Shown in pieces: positions 23,592 to 33,356 of a stretch of 46,006 bases of DNA. Source of the stretch: Caldifarciminota bacterium (GTDB lineage Bacteria > Hydrothermota > Hydrothermia > UBA1063 > CAJXJZ01); the NCBI GenBank assembly GCA_027038175.1, contig JALVYB010000040.1, positions 1-46,006 of the forward strand. The letters run 5' to 3'. The notes beneath the pieces were generated by a model. It was not told the DNA's origin, made no database searches, and saw only the letters and a program-made list of their open reading frames with translations. Numbering within the stretch: position 1 is the first letter of the stretch; each line of letters begins with the position of its first letter. A program made the position numbers and the translations under genes.

Positions 23592-25307
23592 TTATAAAGA
23601 CCTCTTTATATTTTTCTTTTTCTTATTTTTGTATAACGCAGCATCAGCCAGTTCAAGCAATTCTTTTAAACTCGTGGCATCCTCAGGGTAAAAAGCAATC
23701 CCATAACTGAAATCAAGTTCAGGATAGGTTCTTTTTATACCATCTCTAATCCTGGTAAGCACAAGATCAACTGTTTTCAACTGAATACCAGGCAATACTA
23801 TTAAAAACTCGTCTCCTCCATACCTTATTGCAATATCATAACCCCTTATAGAATCAAGTATTATTTTACCGAATTTCTTTAACACCTCATCTCCTTTAGC
23901 GTGCCCATAGGTGTCGTTGTATTTTTTGAAACCATCAAGGTCAATAAGGACGAAAGCACAGGTTGTGGATGTATACTTAACGTCCCTGAAAATAGACGGC
24001 ACTTCATATTCAAGGGCTCGCCTATTTTTAAGTCCTGTAAGAGGGTCAAGTCGCGAATCCTTCTCGTACTTCTCAAAGGAGAAACTTCTCACAAGAGCAA
24101 GAGAAATAATGTCCGCCACTGACTCCAGAAGACTCAAATCTTTCTCTGTGAACGCATTAATCCTGTCGCTTGTGACATTTAAAACACCCACCACCCGCCC
24201 ACCCCTATAAAGGGGGAATGCGGCCTCAGACCTAACTCTTTTATCGTAAAAAAAGTATTTGTCGTCAAAACGTACATCAGGAGCGTAATACTTTTCGCCC
24301 GTAATAAATACATAGGGAGTTATTCCCTTTCCAAATATATTAAGAGAGAACTTCTTTTTGTCAATACTATAGCCATGTTCTGCTTTCACAACAAGTTTGT
24401 CTCCTTCAGGGACCAGAATTGCTATCTGCAAAAGGTTTAAATGCTTTTTGAGCATGGATAATATTTCTCCTACTGTAGCATCATCGACTTTTTCTTTTTT
24501 CACCACCACACTGGAAATTTTATTAAGAATACTCAGTTTTTCAATAGTATCCTTGTATCTTTCATTAAGAAGCATCCTGTAAAGTTGCACTCCAACCACT
24601 TCAAGGGTATCCTTAAGGAAAAGAATGAGTCTCTCATCAATCTCCCTGACTTTTTTACTATTTACGTATAAGATTGCTATTACACTATTCTCATATACAA
24701 GGGGATACGCAACGATAGAACGTCTCGCTTTCTCAACGATTTTAGGATTAATATCTTCTTCAAAATATATGTCTTTTATCACAACAGGTTCTTTTTCTTC
24801 TATAACCCTTCTGGATAAACCCCTGTCCAGCCTGGCCGAGGACCGGTATTCTGTAAGGGTTGTAGCATCCTTGGTCATTGTAAAAGCCCTTTCCACACTT
24901 TTCTGATTTTCAGCAAGTAGCAAAAAACTTGCCTCATCCATATTAAGATAAAACAGAGTACTTTTCATCAAGTAGAAAACCAAATCTTCAACAGAATTGG
25001 AACTCATCATTGTTTTAATCATTTCATAGGGGAATACGCTATAATAGAAAACAAATCGCCATATTACACTTGCTATGTTTTTGATTTCCCTGATTGTCTT
25101 ATGTTTTAATGAAAAGGATACCCGAAGTGCAGCGCGCTCAAGATACCTATCGGTAACAGGAAGATACACATCAAGTCTGTCTTCTTTAATTTGCCAGGAA
25201 ACATAATTTAAAGGACGGTGAACAACCTTAAGGTCTATAACCTCTTTTACCCTTCTTATAGCCTTTAATATTGGGTCAAAATGTATGAATTCTCTATACT
25301 CTTTCAT
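23592..25307 (-). CDS. GAF-domain diguanylate cyclase (GGDEF)
   Basis: 571 residues from ATG 25307; the longer TTG start at 25343 lies in the -35 box. About 100 unassigned residues precede two GAF-like sensor domains (around 105-245 and 260-405; 'FGKGITPYVFITGEKYYAPD', 'AAFPLYRGGRVVGVLNVTS'), then a C-terminal GGDEF domain. The latter has 'DPLTGLKNRRALEYE', 'FVLIDLDGFKKYNDTYGHAK' and the active site 'RYGGDEFLIVLP'. The inhibitory I-site RGYD lies at the usual distance before it, so an active, feedback-controlled c-di-GMP synthase is expected. Soluble; the GAF ligand is unknown. Confidence 0.9.
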   Translation of the reverse strand: MKEYREFIHFDPILKAIRRVKEVIDLKVVHRPLNYVSWQIKEDRLDVYLPVTDRYLERAALRVSFSLKHKTIREIKNIASVIWRFVFYYSVFPYEMIKTMMSSNSVEDLVFYLMKSTLFYLNMDEASFLLLAENQKSVERAFTMTKDATTLTEYRSSARLDRGLSRRVIEEKEPVVIKDIYFEEDINPKIVEKARRSIVAYPLVYENSVIAILYVNSKKVREIDERLILFLKDTLEVVGVQLYRMLLNERYKDTIEKLSILNKISSVVVKKEKVDDATVGEILSMLKKHLNLLQIAILVPEGDKLVVKAEHGYSIDKKKFSLNIFGKGITPYVFITGEKYYAPDVRFDDKYFFYDKRVRSEAAFPLYRGGRVVGVLNVTSDRINAFTEKDLSLLESVADIISLALVRSFSFEKYEKDSRLDPLTGLKNRRALEYEVPSIFRDVKYTSTTCAFVLIDLDGFKKYNDTYGHAKGDEVLKKFGKIILDSIRGYDIAIRYGGDEFLIVLPGIQLKTVDLVLTRIRDGIKRTYPELDFSYGIAFYPEDATSLKELLELADAALYKNKKKKNIKRSL

Positions 25308-25314
25308 GTTATAT

Positions 25315-25343
25315 AGAGTAAAGCACAAAGTGTAAAATTGCAA
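25315..25343 (-). promoter_or_regulatory. Possible leaderless promoter of the GAF-GGDEF gene
   Basis: TTGCAA (25338-25343), 17-base spacer, TACTCT (25315-25320), then 7 bases to ATG 25307. The -10 match is weak (3 of 6), but spacing agrees with other leaderless starts here. Confidence 0.4.
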
Positions 25344-25403
25344 GATTTTTTATTAACTTACCAGAACAAAAGGGAGAAAACCTTTAAAATACATACAAAT
25401 AAC

Positions 25404-26714
25404 CTACTCGTCTTCTTTAAAATACTTTTTTACTTTCTGTGCCAGTGTATTTCTATGTATACCAAGAATGGAAGCTGCCTCCTTAATATTCCAGTCTGTC
25501 ATAATCAAAACCTTTCTTATATGTTCTTTTTCCACTTCTTCAAGGGAAAGGTGTATCTTCTCCTTTTCATAACCTGTATCCACAAGATCCTCTACATCTA
25601 TGTATTGAGAATCACTCAAAATAACCGCTCTCTCTACCATATTTTTTAACTCCCTTACATTTCCCCTGAAAGGATAACCCACAAGGAAATACCTCGCTTT
25701 TTTTGTGAATCCCTTAACGTGTTTTCTTTCTCTTTTAGAGAAAAGACTCAAGAAATGTTCAGCAAGAGGAATTATATCCTCTCTTCTTTCTCTGAGTGGA
25801 GGTATACGTATGTGGATTGTGTTGATTCTATAGTAAAGGTCTTCTCTAAAAGTTCCATTTTTAATCATTTCTTCAAGATTTCTATTTGTCGCCGCAATAA
25901 TACGCACATTTGCCTTCATGGGCTTTTCCCCACCAAGTCTCCAGTATTCCCCTGTCTCAAGAAACCTGAGAAGTTTTGCCTGCAAAGTCCGGGGCATCTC
26001 TCCTATTTCATCAAGAAACAGGGTACCTCCCTCGGCAAGTTCTATTTTACCTTTCTGTGTTCTTTCTGCCCCAGTAAAAGCACCCTTTTCATAACCAAAT
26101 AGTTCTGATTCAAGAAGTCCATCCGGTATTGCAGCACATGAGAGAGCAATAAAATCACCTACCCTCTTTGATGCTGTGTGAATAAACCTTGCTATCACCT
26201 CCTTACCTGTACCACTTTCACCGGTTACAAGAACAGGGGCTGTACTCTCCGCTGCTCTGTATGCGAGTGATAATACTTTTTTCATTGATTTGGACTTCGC
26301 AATAACACCACTTACTTTAAGGTCCTTATTTTCAACTTGAGTGATATTTTCTATGGAAATCTCCTCCTCTATTCTCTTTATGAGAGCAAAAAGCTCCTGA
26401 AGATTAATGGGTTTTGTCAGAAAATCAATTGCCCCCTCTTTCATAGAATATACGGCAGTATCTATTGTTCCATAAGCGGTCACTATAATCACCTTTGTAA
26501 GAGGACTTATCTCCCTTATTTTTTCAAGAAGTTCAAGACCACTTGCTTTACCAAGCCGCATATCCACTATAGCAACATCGTACATTTTATTTTTCACAAG
26601 TTCTATGGCCTCCTCAAAGGAGCCTGCCATATCAGTCTCAAAACCTTTCTTATTTAAAAAACCACCGAGGGCCTTTCTCTGAATTTCCTCATCATCAACA
26701 ATGAGAATTCTCAT
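25404..26714 (-). CDS. Sigma54-dependent response regulator (NtrC family)
   Basis: 436 residues from ATG 26714 (MRILIVDDEE). The receiver domain (1-120) has the phospho-acceptor Asp in 'VAIVDMRLGKASG'. The AAA+ domain (about 140-370) has Walker A 'VTGESGTGKEV', the sigma54-contact loop GAFTGA, Walker B 'GGTLFLDEIGEM' and an arginine-finger region. The Fis-type helix-turn-helix is at the end ('WNIKEAASILGIHRNTLAQK'). It activates sigma54 promoters after phosphorylation by the histidine kinase encoded just upstream, whose 3' end it overlaps by 20 bases. Confidence 0.95.
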   Translation of the reverse strand: MRILIVDDEEIQRKALGGFLNKKGFETDMAGSFEEAIELVKNKMYDVAIVDMRLGKASGLELLEKIREISPLTKVIIVTAYGTIDTAVYSMKEGAIDFLTKPINLQELFALIKRIEEEISIENITQVENKDLKVSGVIAKSKSMKKVLSLAYRAAESTAPVLVTGESGTGKEVIARFIHTASKRVGDFIALSCAAIPDGLLESELFGYEKGAFTGAERTQKGKIELAEGGTLFLDEIGEMPRTLQAKLLRFLETGEYWRLGGEKPMKANVRIIAATNRNLEEMIKNGTFREDLYYRINTIHIRIPPLRERREDIIPLAEHFLSLFSKRERKHVKGFTKKARYFLVGYPFRGNVRELKNMVERAVILSDSQYIDVEDLVDTGYEKEKIHLSLEEVEKEHIRKVLIMTDWNIKEAASILGIHRNTLAQKVKKYFKEDE

Positions 26715-28401
26715 TAAACTCAATTTTAACCTCCACTTTACCATCTAAATTTTTAACCTTTATTCTCCATCCATGAGATTCTATAATCTTTCTTACGTAA
26801 TACATGCCTATACCGCTACCCTGTTCCTTGGTAGTGTAAAATGGGTCGAAAATGTGTTTAAGGTCCTTCTCATCTATTTGACCTCTGTTCTCAAATACCA
26901 GCGCATGCTTATCTATAGAAATTTTTATAACATCTCCATCATCCGTTGCCTCATATGCGTTCTTTATAATATTTAGATACGCTTCTTTGACCTTCGCCCT
27001 ATCACACATAAGTCGTGTATCCCCTTCAATTACCACTTTTCTAACCCTGCTGATGCCCGTCTCTTTCAATGCCTCATCTATAATCTCTCTTTGAGACACA
27101 CACTCCTTTCTGAGCCGCAGGGGTGCCAGGAGAGATACAAACCTGTTTATACTTTCTTCAATTCTTGAGGTCTGCTTTAATATGTCTTTATATTCATCTT
27201 TATCTTCATCAACAAGAAGAGATTGTACAATAAGAGATATGCCGTTTAGGGGATTTTTGATTTCATGTGCCACCTCAGCAATAAGGTTGGAGATAGCCTC
27301 ATACTCCATAAGTCGCCTCTTCACATCTTCAAGTTCAAGGGAAATAAGTATAAAATATTCTTGTTCATTGTTCCTAAAACTCTTTACCATATATCTTACC
27401 CCATCTAAAGATATAATCTCTCCATCCTTTAACTGAACCCCGGACAAATTCACAGTACCTGCAACAGAATTCACCGGATAAATCCTGTCTTTATTTTTTA
27501 TATATACCGGAATTGTCGCTCCCTGCAAGATTTCTTTTAATGCAGCATAACCTGTTTCTGCTTTTCGCATTCTGAATACCAAAAAATAAGAAAAAACGAG
27601 AATGAAAAGTAATACGAAAAACAATAAACTTACCTCAACAAACACCTTGCTCTTCAAACTATCATAATTTTCTGCATCAATTCCTATTCTCATAACCCCC
27701 CTGAAATTGCCGTAAGAAAACGGCAGAATGGTTTCAATCACTTTTCTTGTAAGGAAACGTCTTTTTCTCACCACTTCCTGACCATTTATAAATACATGCC
27801 TTAAAATTGTATCGTCAGAAAACCCCAAAAATAAATGCGAATCAACGGTTGAATATACAATTCCACTATCGTTCTGCAATGCTATGTAGAAAAAAGTGCC
27901 CATTTTTGAAAGTTCAGCAAACAGTCTGTCAAGTCCTATTTTTGTCTTTTCCATTTCCACCCTGCTTTTTTTTATGGCAACCACCGCTACTTTTGAATCA
28001 TATGGATAGGCATAAATATAAAATCCACGACAGAACAGGGCTTTGGGGAGTAGTTTAACACTATCCATACAGACTTTTATGTCTTTCAGATACCTTTCTC
28101 CTACCACTTCAATTACTTTACCACCTCTTTCTACATACCCTGCGTCTACATCAGTAGTTTTTAAAAGTTCAGGTTTCCTCGCTGATATAATGGCTGACTC
28201 ATAGAGTTTATCTGCAAATTCTTCCTCAATCTCTTGCTCCACATCAAGCAGTATTACATTGGATGAATACAAAATTCCTGATAAAAGTTGCATGTCATTT
28301 TCCACAATTTTTCCCATATTGCTATTAATCAAGAGGAGAGTGTAAACATAAGAAAGGACTATGAGAGTTAAGAGAAAAACAAAAAAAGACTTTATTTTCA
28401 T
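26695..28401 (-). CDS. Membrane sensor histidine kinase
   Basis: 568 residues. Two membrane helices (about 5-25 and 253-277) enclose a periplasmic sensor domain of ~225 residues. A divergent PAS-like segment (285-355) and the kinase core follow: H-box with His379 ('LIAEVAHEIKNPLNGISLIV'), N-box 'AYLNIIKNAYEATDDGD', G-box 'EQGSGIGMYYVRKIIESHG'. This is a NtrB/AtoS-like architecture that pairs with the sigma54 activator directly downstream. The signal is unknown. The ATG lies 7 bases after a TATATT box, with no ribosome site. Confidence 0.92.
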   Translation of the reverse strand: MKIKSFFVFLLTLIVLSYVYTLLLINSNMGKIVENDMQLLSGILYSSNVILLDVEQEIEEEFADKLYESAIISARKPELLKTTDVDAGYVERGGKVIEVVGERYLKDIKVCMDSVKLLPKALFCRGFYIYAYPYDSKVAVVAIKKSRVEMEKTKIGLDRLFAELSKMGTFFYIALQNDSGIVYSTVDSHLFLGFSDDTILRHVFINGQEVVRKRRFLTRKVIETILPFSYGNFRGVMRIGIDAENYDSLKSKVFVEVSLLFFVLLFILVFSYFLVFRMRKAETGYAALKEILQGATIPVYIKNKDRIYPVNSVAGTVNLSGVQLKDGEIISLDGVRYMVKSFRNNEQEYFILISLELEDVKRRLMEYEAISNLIAEVAHEIKNPLNGISLIVQSLLVDEDKDEYKDILKQTSRIEESINRFVSLLAPLRLRKECVSQREIIDEALKETGISRVRKVVIEGDTRLMCDRAKVKEAYLNIIKNAYEATDDGDVIKISIDKHALVFENRGQIDEKDLKHIFDPFYTTKEQGSGIGMYYVRKIIESHGWRIKVKNLDGKVEVKIEFNENSHC

Positions 28402-28408
28402 ACTCTAA

Positions 28409-28436
28409 AATATAAAGTATCTCGGACGAGTGAAAA
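28409..28436 (-). promoter_or_regulatory. Promoter of the two-component operon, leaderless type
   Basis: TTTTCA (28431-28436), 16-base spacer, TATATT (28409-28414), 7 bases to the ATG at 28401. Confidence 0.5.
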
Positions 28437-28495
28437 ACTTCTTTTTAGTTCATATATCCTGTATTAGTATATTACCCGAAAAGGAGGAAAGAAAG

Positions 28496-29824
28496 ATGAA
28501 TCTGTTTTTATTGCTTTTTATAACTCAAACAGAACTCCTTACGAACAGGGGGCTGGAGAACTGGAGCGGTGGATTACCCGATTCATGGGTAAAAGAGACC
28601 TACGAATTTCAGTTATACCCTGACTCAGTAAATACATACGAGGGCAACTATTCAGGTAAATTCATTTTAAGATCAACAAATACTCAGCGACTTACTCAGT
28701 ATATCACCGGTCTGGTCCCGGGGCATATGTACGTTTATAGTCTGTATGTGTTTGATTCTGATACAATGGGGAAAGCGAGAGGCTACTTGAGGTTTTATGA
28801 CGGGACGGGCACACAGGTCGCCTCATTTTATACACCTTATTCCAGTAACGATTATCCCGGATGGGAACTTTTAAAGTCAGATACGTTTGTATGTCCTCAA
28901 AATGCTGAAACTTTACACGTAGAGATAAGATTATATGATGAAGGCACATGGACTGGAGGAGATAGTGCAGTCCTATACGTTGACAACCTTTCACTTCTGG
29001 ACCTTGGGCCTGCTCCCGAACCACCCTACCACTCTATATCTGAGATTCAGGGATTTACCACCTCTTCACCATTCAAAGATTCCACAGTTGCAACAGGTGG
29101 TATAGTTACCGCTGTTTTCGGGAATAACTTTTTTATTGAGGAATACCCGGGGGGACTCAGGAAGGGGTTGTATGTATACAGAGGTAGCGCATCATCTCCA
29201 CATGTTCACATTGGAGATAGTGTGCTGGTGAAGGGCACAGTAGACGAATACTATGGGAACACTCAATTAAAGAATGTGTTTGAGGTTGATATAATTGACA
29301 GTAATCATCCATTACCCGAGGCTATTGTTCTAACTCCTCAGGATACTGTCACAGAAGACCATGAGGGAGTATATGTATTTTTAGAGAATGCCGAATGTAT
29401 CAACGATAGTCTTGGGTACGGGGAATGGGAAATAAACTATAGATTTATTTCTACCACAAAGGATACTTTCCTTCATGTTGATGATATGGGCGTAAGTTAT
29501 TCACCCACTGTGGGGGCTCATTATTCAATTTACGGGGTCATAACCTTTACTTATGGTTTTTTCAAAATTGAACCAAGAGATGAGCAGGACATTACATTCC
29601 TGGATGTGTCTGAATCCACACAAAACAAAAGCAAAGAGAACACTACAATTATTCTATCAGGTCCCCTTTTAACATTAGATAGATATTCAGGGCATTGGGA
29701 GATTTATAACATTTACGGGAGACTTATAAAGAAAGGTAGGGGAATGATAAGAACTACACTTTACAGAAAAGGCCTTTATCTTTTAAAACTAAATAATAGA
29801 ACCATACACATACTTAGAAAATAG
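28496..29824 (+). CDS. Secreted protein with CBM-like and OB-fold domains and sorting tail
   Basis: 442 residues from ATG 28496 (AAGGAGG 8 bases upstream). A short signal peptide (MNLFLLLFITQT) leads to a beta-sandwich of the carbohydrate-binding 4/9 type (about 13-170; 'LLTNRGLENWSGGLPDSW', ending 'VLYVDNLSLLDLG'). An OB-fold domain like those in YhcR-type nuclease proteins comes next (about 180-375; 'ATGGIVTAVFGNNFFIEEYP', 'GDSVLVKGTVDEYYGNTQLK'). The tail 'WEIYNIYGRLIKKGRG', 'YRKGLYLLKL' plus basic end resembles a type A sorting domain. No catalytic domain is present. Stop is 1 base before the next start. Confidence 0.78.
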   Translation: MNLFLLLFITQTELLTNRGLENWSGGLPDSWVKETYEFQLYPDSVNTYEGNYSGKFILRSTNTQRLTQYITGLVPGHMYVYSLYVFDSDTMGKARGYLRFYDGTGTQVASFYTPYSSNDYPGWELLKSDTFVCPQNAETLHVEIRLYDEGTWTGGDSAVLYVDNLSLLDLGPAPEPPYHSISEIQGFTTSSPFKDSTVATGGIVTAVFGNNFFIEEYPGGLRKGLYVYRGSASSPHVHIGDSVLVKGTVDEYYGNTQLKNVFEVDIIDSNHPLPEAIVLTPQDTVTEDHEGVYVFLENAECINDSLGYGEWEINYRFISTTKDTFLHVDDMGVSYSPTVGAHYSIYGVITFTYGFFKIEPRDEQDITFLDVSESTQNKSKENTTIILSGPLLTLDRYSGHWEIYNIYGRLIKKGRGMIRTTLYRKGLYLLKLNNRTIHILRK

Positions 29825-29825
29825 T

Positions 29826-32800
29826 ATGAAAGAATTTCTCGTGGAGCACAATAAAGATGCTTTAACAGGCGTCTATAACCGTTACTTCCTTAAAGAATTT
29901 ATGCAATTTGAACTCTTTCGTAAAAAAAGATATGGGGGACATCTCTCTGTCGTAATATGTGACCTTGACAATTTCAAAACCGTAAATGACTCCTATGGAC
30001 ATCTTAAAGGGGATGAAATACTGGTATATTTTGCCAGATTGTTAGAGCGATCGGTAAGAAGTTCTGATATCGTAATAAGATATGGGGGAGACGAATTCGT
30101 TCTCATACTTACAGATACCCCAAAATCCATGGCACACTTCGTTTCAGAAAGAATTATTAATGAAGTGAATGAATCAGATGAATTAAAGAGCATGGGAGTA
30201 GGAGTCAGTATAGGAATATCAGGTTATCCCGAAGATGGAACCAATCTCGAGGAACTCTTAAAAAAAGCCGATCAGGCACTCTATGATTCAAAAAGAAAAG
30301 GAAAAGGAAGATTCACCCTTTTCCAGGGAGATGTAAATCTAAAACCTGCTATACCTGCCAAGGAATTCACAGGAAGAGAGGATGTCCTAAAACTTTTAAA
30401 AGAGTTTATAGAACACGGAGAGAAAAAGGTAATTCTTATAACAGGTCCTGCTGGAATTGGAAAGACCAGATTGGTAGAAGAGGTACTCAAATCTCAGGAA
30501 AGGGTAATAAGAGGCTCTTCATCTCTCTTTGGTAGACGTATACCTTATTTTGAAATTAAGGAGAGTTTAAAAACGCTTTACAAACAGGATAGAACACGTT
30601 TTCAAGCCATATTATCACGCACCGAGCCGTTTGTGGCCAATACCGTATCTGCACTTTTGCCTCATATAACGGAGAAAGAAACACCGCCTGTAGAAGACAA
30701 ATTCACCTTGTTTGAAGGGATAAAACGTTTTATTACCGCATATTTTGACAATAAACCCTTTGTTATGTTTATAGATGACGTTCAGTGGGTTTCACCTGAG
30801 ACCACGCAGATTTTACTCTATTTAATCGAGCAACTTCCACAGATTAAACTTATCATGGTTAAACGAATTGAGGAAACATCAGAAGACCTCAAAAAGTTCA
30901 TAGACGTTCTGGAAAACCTCTCCCAGAAAAAACACATAGAAATACCACCACTTAACAAAGATGACACCGGGCGTCTTCTGAAGTTGATACTTGGAGAGCA
31001 TCTTCCTCCTGGCCTTACAGACTATATAATCCGACACTCAGGTGGCAATCCATTTTTTATTGAAGAGATAATTAGATCGCTTTTTGAAGAAGGATACCTT
31101 GAGGTTATAGAAGGAGAATGGGTGTTTAGAATGCCAGACACTCCTCCCGTTAGTAAAAGCATAAATGACGTGGTTTTCAGAAAACTCCGCAACCTCCCCA
31201 AAGCAGCAACCAGAATCCTTGAAATTATGGCATTATGGGATGCACCTGTAGATGTTCATACTCTTTCTATACTATCAGGGATAGACGAGGGAGAGATACT
31301 CTTTAATATGGACAAAATGGAGTACTTAAAACTTATCTCCCAGGAGAATAATTTATATTACCTGTCCGCAGGTGCTATAAGAAACATCATCGTAAAGGAG
31401 ATGACAGTAGCCAAAAAAACTGCTATTCATAGAAAAATCGCATCTACCCTGGAACATCTTTTTACCAATAACACTGAATATATCGAAAAGATAGGCTATC
31501 ACTACTATGAAGGCAGAGATTACAAAAAGGCCCTCCATTACCTTAAAATAGCATATGAAAGGGCAGAGAAAATAAAGGCCCTCAATATAGCAAGAGAATT
31601 ACTTGAGAAGTTCCTTTCCATTGAAGAAGACCCGGAAAAACAACTTCGACTGGCTGCCCTGCAACTTGAAACCGAGAGTGGAGAAAAAGCAGGTGACACA
31701 CTCCTTAAATACATCAAAAAATATGGACCAAAACCAGAGGCTCTCATGCTGCTTTCTGAAATTGAAGAAAGGAAAGGTAACATTGAAGAGGCAATAAAAC
31801 TTCTTGATTCTATCAAAACCAGTGATGAAAGTATCAAATACAATATTCTGAAGGATAAAGCATGGCTACTTATGTTGTTGGGCAGATACGGCGAAGCAGA
31901 AAGCATCCTTAAAGATGTTCTTGAACACTTTAAAGGAAGAAATTACGACATATACTACAGCACCCTTCACTATCTTGCAACTCTATACTATTCGCGGGGA
32001 CAGTACGATAAAGCCATAGAAGTTGCAAAGGAGGGCATCTCTTATTTTGAAAAAAATGACAAAGTTCCCATTGGGGCTTTAAATACTCTTGCCCTCTCTT
32101 ACAGGAGTCTTGGACAGTATGACAGGGCATTAGACGCCTTTGAAAAAGCCATTGAATACGCAAGGAAAAAGGGGCTACCTCATTCTCTGGCAACACTTTT
32201 GGGAAATGCTGCCCTCATTTACTGGGACAAATATCAATATAAAAAAGCGCAAAAATACTTTGAAGAGGGAATAAACATCCTGACATCAATGGCGGCTTTT
32301 GATAATGCTGCGTTCCACATGAACAATATGATAGAAATGCTCATGGAATCGGGTATGATAGAACTCGGCGAACTTTCCACAGATTATATAAGAAAACGTC
32401 TTGATCGTATACATGCGTTCCTAACTGGAACTTCTGAAAAAGAAACCCGGCTACTTACATACATAAATGAAGTGGAATACGCCTCCCTTGTTGGGAATCA
32501 AAAAGAACGGCTTTACTGGGCAGGTGAACTTTTGAATCTTTCACTCTCAATAGAAGATGGTGCACTCAAGTGTTACGGACTTACAACAGTAGAATATGCT
32601 TTAATAGACAACTGCCTGCTGAAAGACGCTATGAAAATTGCACGGAAAATAAAAACAATCTCAAAGTCTATGGATACCCTTGAGTGGGAGATATATACCC
32701 TTTCCGCTATTTATTTAATAATGAAGAAAGCAGGCAAGGATGAAAAAGCCAAAAATTATATCAAAAAATTGGAGTCTCTTGAAAAAGAACTTGGAGATGA

Positions 32801-32966
32801 CGTAAAACTAATCCTGTATGAACGACTTTTCCGGGCTATGATAGATACAAAGGAGATTAAAAGAGCAAAAAAGTATTATAGAAAACTCGTAAAGATGTTA
32901 AAAGACCTTGGTGCTAAAGACAAACTACGATATATTGAATTCCTTGCTCAGAAACACGGCATTTAA
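29826..32966 (+). CDS. GGDEF-STAND ATPase-TPR fusion protein
   Basis: 1046 residues, no membrane segment. Residues 1-165 form a complete GGDEF domain (DALTGVYNR at 11-19, GGDEF at 87-91, I-site R78-x2-D81). An AAA_16/STAND NTPase follows, with 'FTGREDVLKLL' at ~181, Walker A 207-214 'GPAGIGKT' and Walker B ~312-318 'FVMFIDD'. From about 560 to the end there are helical TPR-like repeats ('ALNTLALSYRSLGQYDRALD', 'AFEKAIEYARKKG'). The protein therefore looks like a diguanylate (or related) cyclase gated by a signal-transducing NTPase. It starts 1 base after the previous stop, with no ribosome site, suggesting coupling. Confidence 0.9.
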   Translation: MKEFLVEHNKDALTGVYNRYFLKEFMQFELFRKKRYGGHLSVVICDLDNFKTVNDSYGHLKGDEILVYFARLLERSVRSSDIVIRYGGDEFVLILTDTPKSMAHFVSERIINEVNESDELKSMGVGVSIGISGYPEDGTNLEELLKKADQALYDSKRKGKGRFTLFQGDVNLKPAIPAKEFTGREDVLKLLKEFIEHGEKKVILITGPAGIGKTRLVEEVLKSQERVIRGSSSLFGRRIPYFEIKESLKTLYKQDRTRFQAILSRTEPFVANTVSALLPHITEKETPPVEDKFTLFEGIKRFITAYFDNKPFVMFIDDVQWVSPETTQILLYLIEQLPQIKLIMVKRIEETSEDLKKFIDVLENLSQKKHIEIPPLNKDDTGRLLKLILGEHLPPGLTDYIIRHSGGNPFFIEEIIRSLFEEGYLEVIEGEWVFRMPDTPPVSKSINDVVFRKLRNLPKAATRILEIMALWDAPVDVHTLSILSGIDEGEILFNMDKMEYLKLISQENNLYYLSAGAIRNIIVKEMTVAKKTAIHRKIASTLEHLFTNNTEYIEKIGYHYYEGRDYKKALHYLKIAYERAEKIKALNIARELLEKFLSIEEDPEKQLRLAALQLETESGEKAGDTLLKYIKKYGPKPEALMLLSEIEERKGNIEEAIKLLDSIKTSDESIKYNILKDKAWLLMLLGRYGEAESILKDVLEHFKGRNYDIYYSTLHYLATLYYSRGQYDKAIEVAKEGISYFEKNDKVPIGALNTLALSYRSLGQYDRALDAFEKAIEYARKKGLPHSLATLLGNAALIYWDKYQYKKAQKYFEEGINILTSMAAFDNAAFHMNNMIEMLMESGMIELGELSTDYIRKRLDRIHAFLTGTSEKETRLLTYINEVEYASLVGNQKERLYWAGELLNLSLSIEDGALKCYGLTTVEYALIDNCLLKDAMKIARKIKTISKSMDTLEWEIYTLSAIYLIMKKAGKDEKAKNYIKKLESLEKELGDDVKLILYERLFRAMIDTKEIKRAKKYYRKLVKMLKDLGAKDKLRYIEFLAQKHGI

Positions 32967-33352
32967 TCTTTCCCAACATAAACATATGGTTTTAACTTTT
33001 TCAAAGTAGAGGGGCCTATTCCCTTTATCTTTAAAACATCCTCTACTTTCCTGAATTTTCCGTTTTTCAGCCTATAGGTCACTATTTTGCGTGCTGTATG
33101 TTCACCTATTCCAGGAATAAGCGTCAATGCCTCCCACGATACCTCATTGAGATTAAAGCGAAAAGTATCCTGCAATCCGTTATGTGAGACCGTATCCATT
33201 GCAAGATTCCTGGCAATGGAAGAAGAAATTTCCCCGGTCTTCTTTATCGCTCTGGTGAAACTTTGCCTGTACCTTGAGTAAAACCTGTATGCAGGATAAA
33301 AGGTCAAAATAATGAAAAGTAGAACAAGCACTTCCTTTTGAAATCTTTTCAT
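32963..33352 (-). CDS. comEA: ComEA-like helix-hairpin-helix DNA-binding protein
   Basis: 129 residues: a membrane anchor (about 7-25), a short linker, and a C-terminal double helix-hairpin-helix ('LNEVSWEALTLIPGIGEHTA', 'RKIVTYRLKNGKFRKVEDVL', 'KIKGIGPSTLKKLKPYV'). ComEA binds incoming DNA in the periplasm during natural transformation, together with type IV pili. It follows sprA by 4 bases. Its stop shares a TTAA with the stop of the converging GGDEF-STAND gene (4-base overlap). Confidence 0.85.
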   Translation of the reverse strand: MKRFQKEVLVLLFIILTFYPAYRFYSRYRQSFTRAIKKTGEISSSIARNLAMDTVSHNGLQDTFRFNLNEVSWEALTLIPGIGEHTARKIVTYRLKNGKFRKVEDVLKIKGIGPSTLKKLKPYVYVGKD

Positions 33353-33356
33353 TCCT

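Noticed and set aside
29826-32966. GGDEF-STAND protein considered as an anti-phage STAND (Avs-like) system
   Set aside because: Neighbours are a sorting-tail secreted protein and comEA/sprA; no nuclease effector, integrase or other defence gene is nearby.
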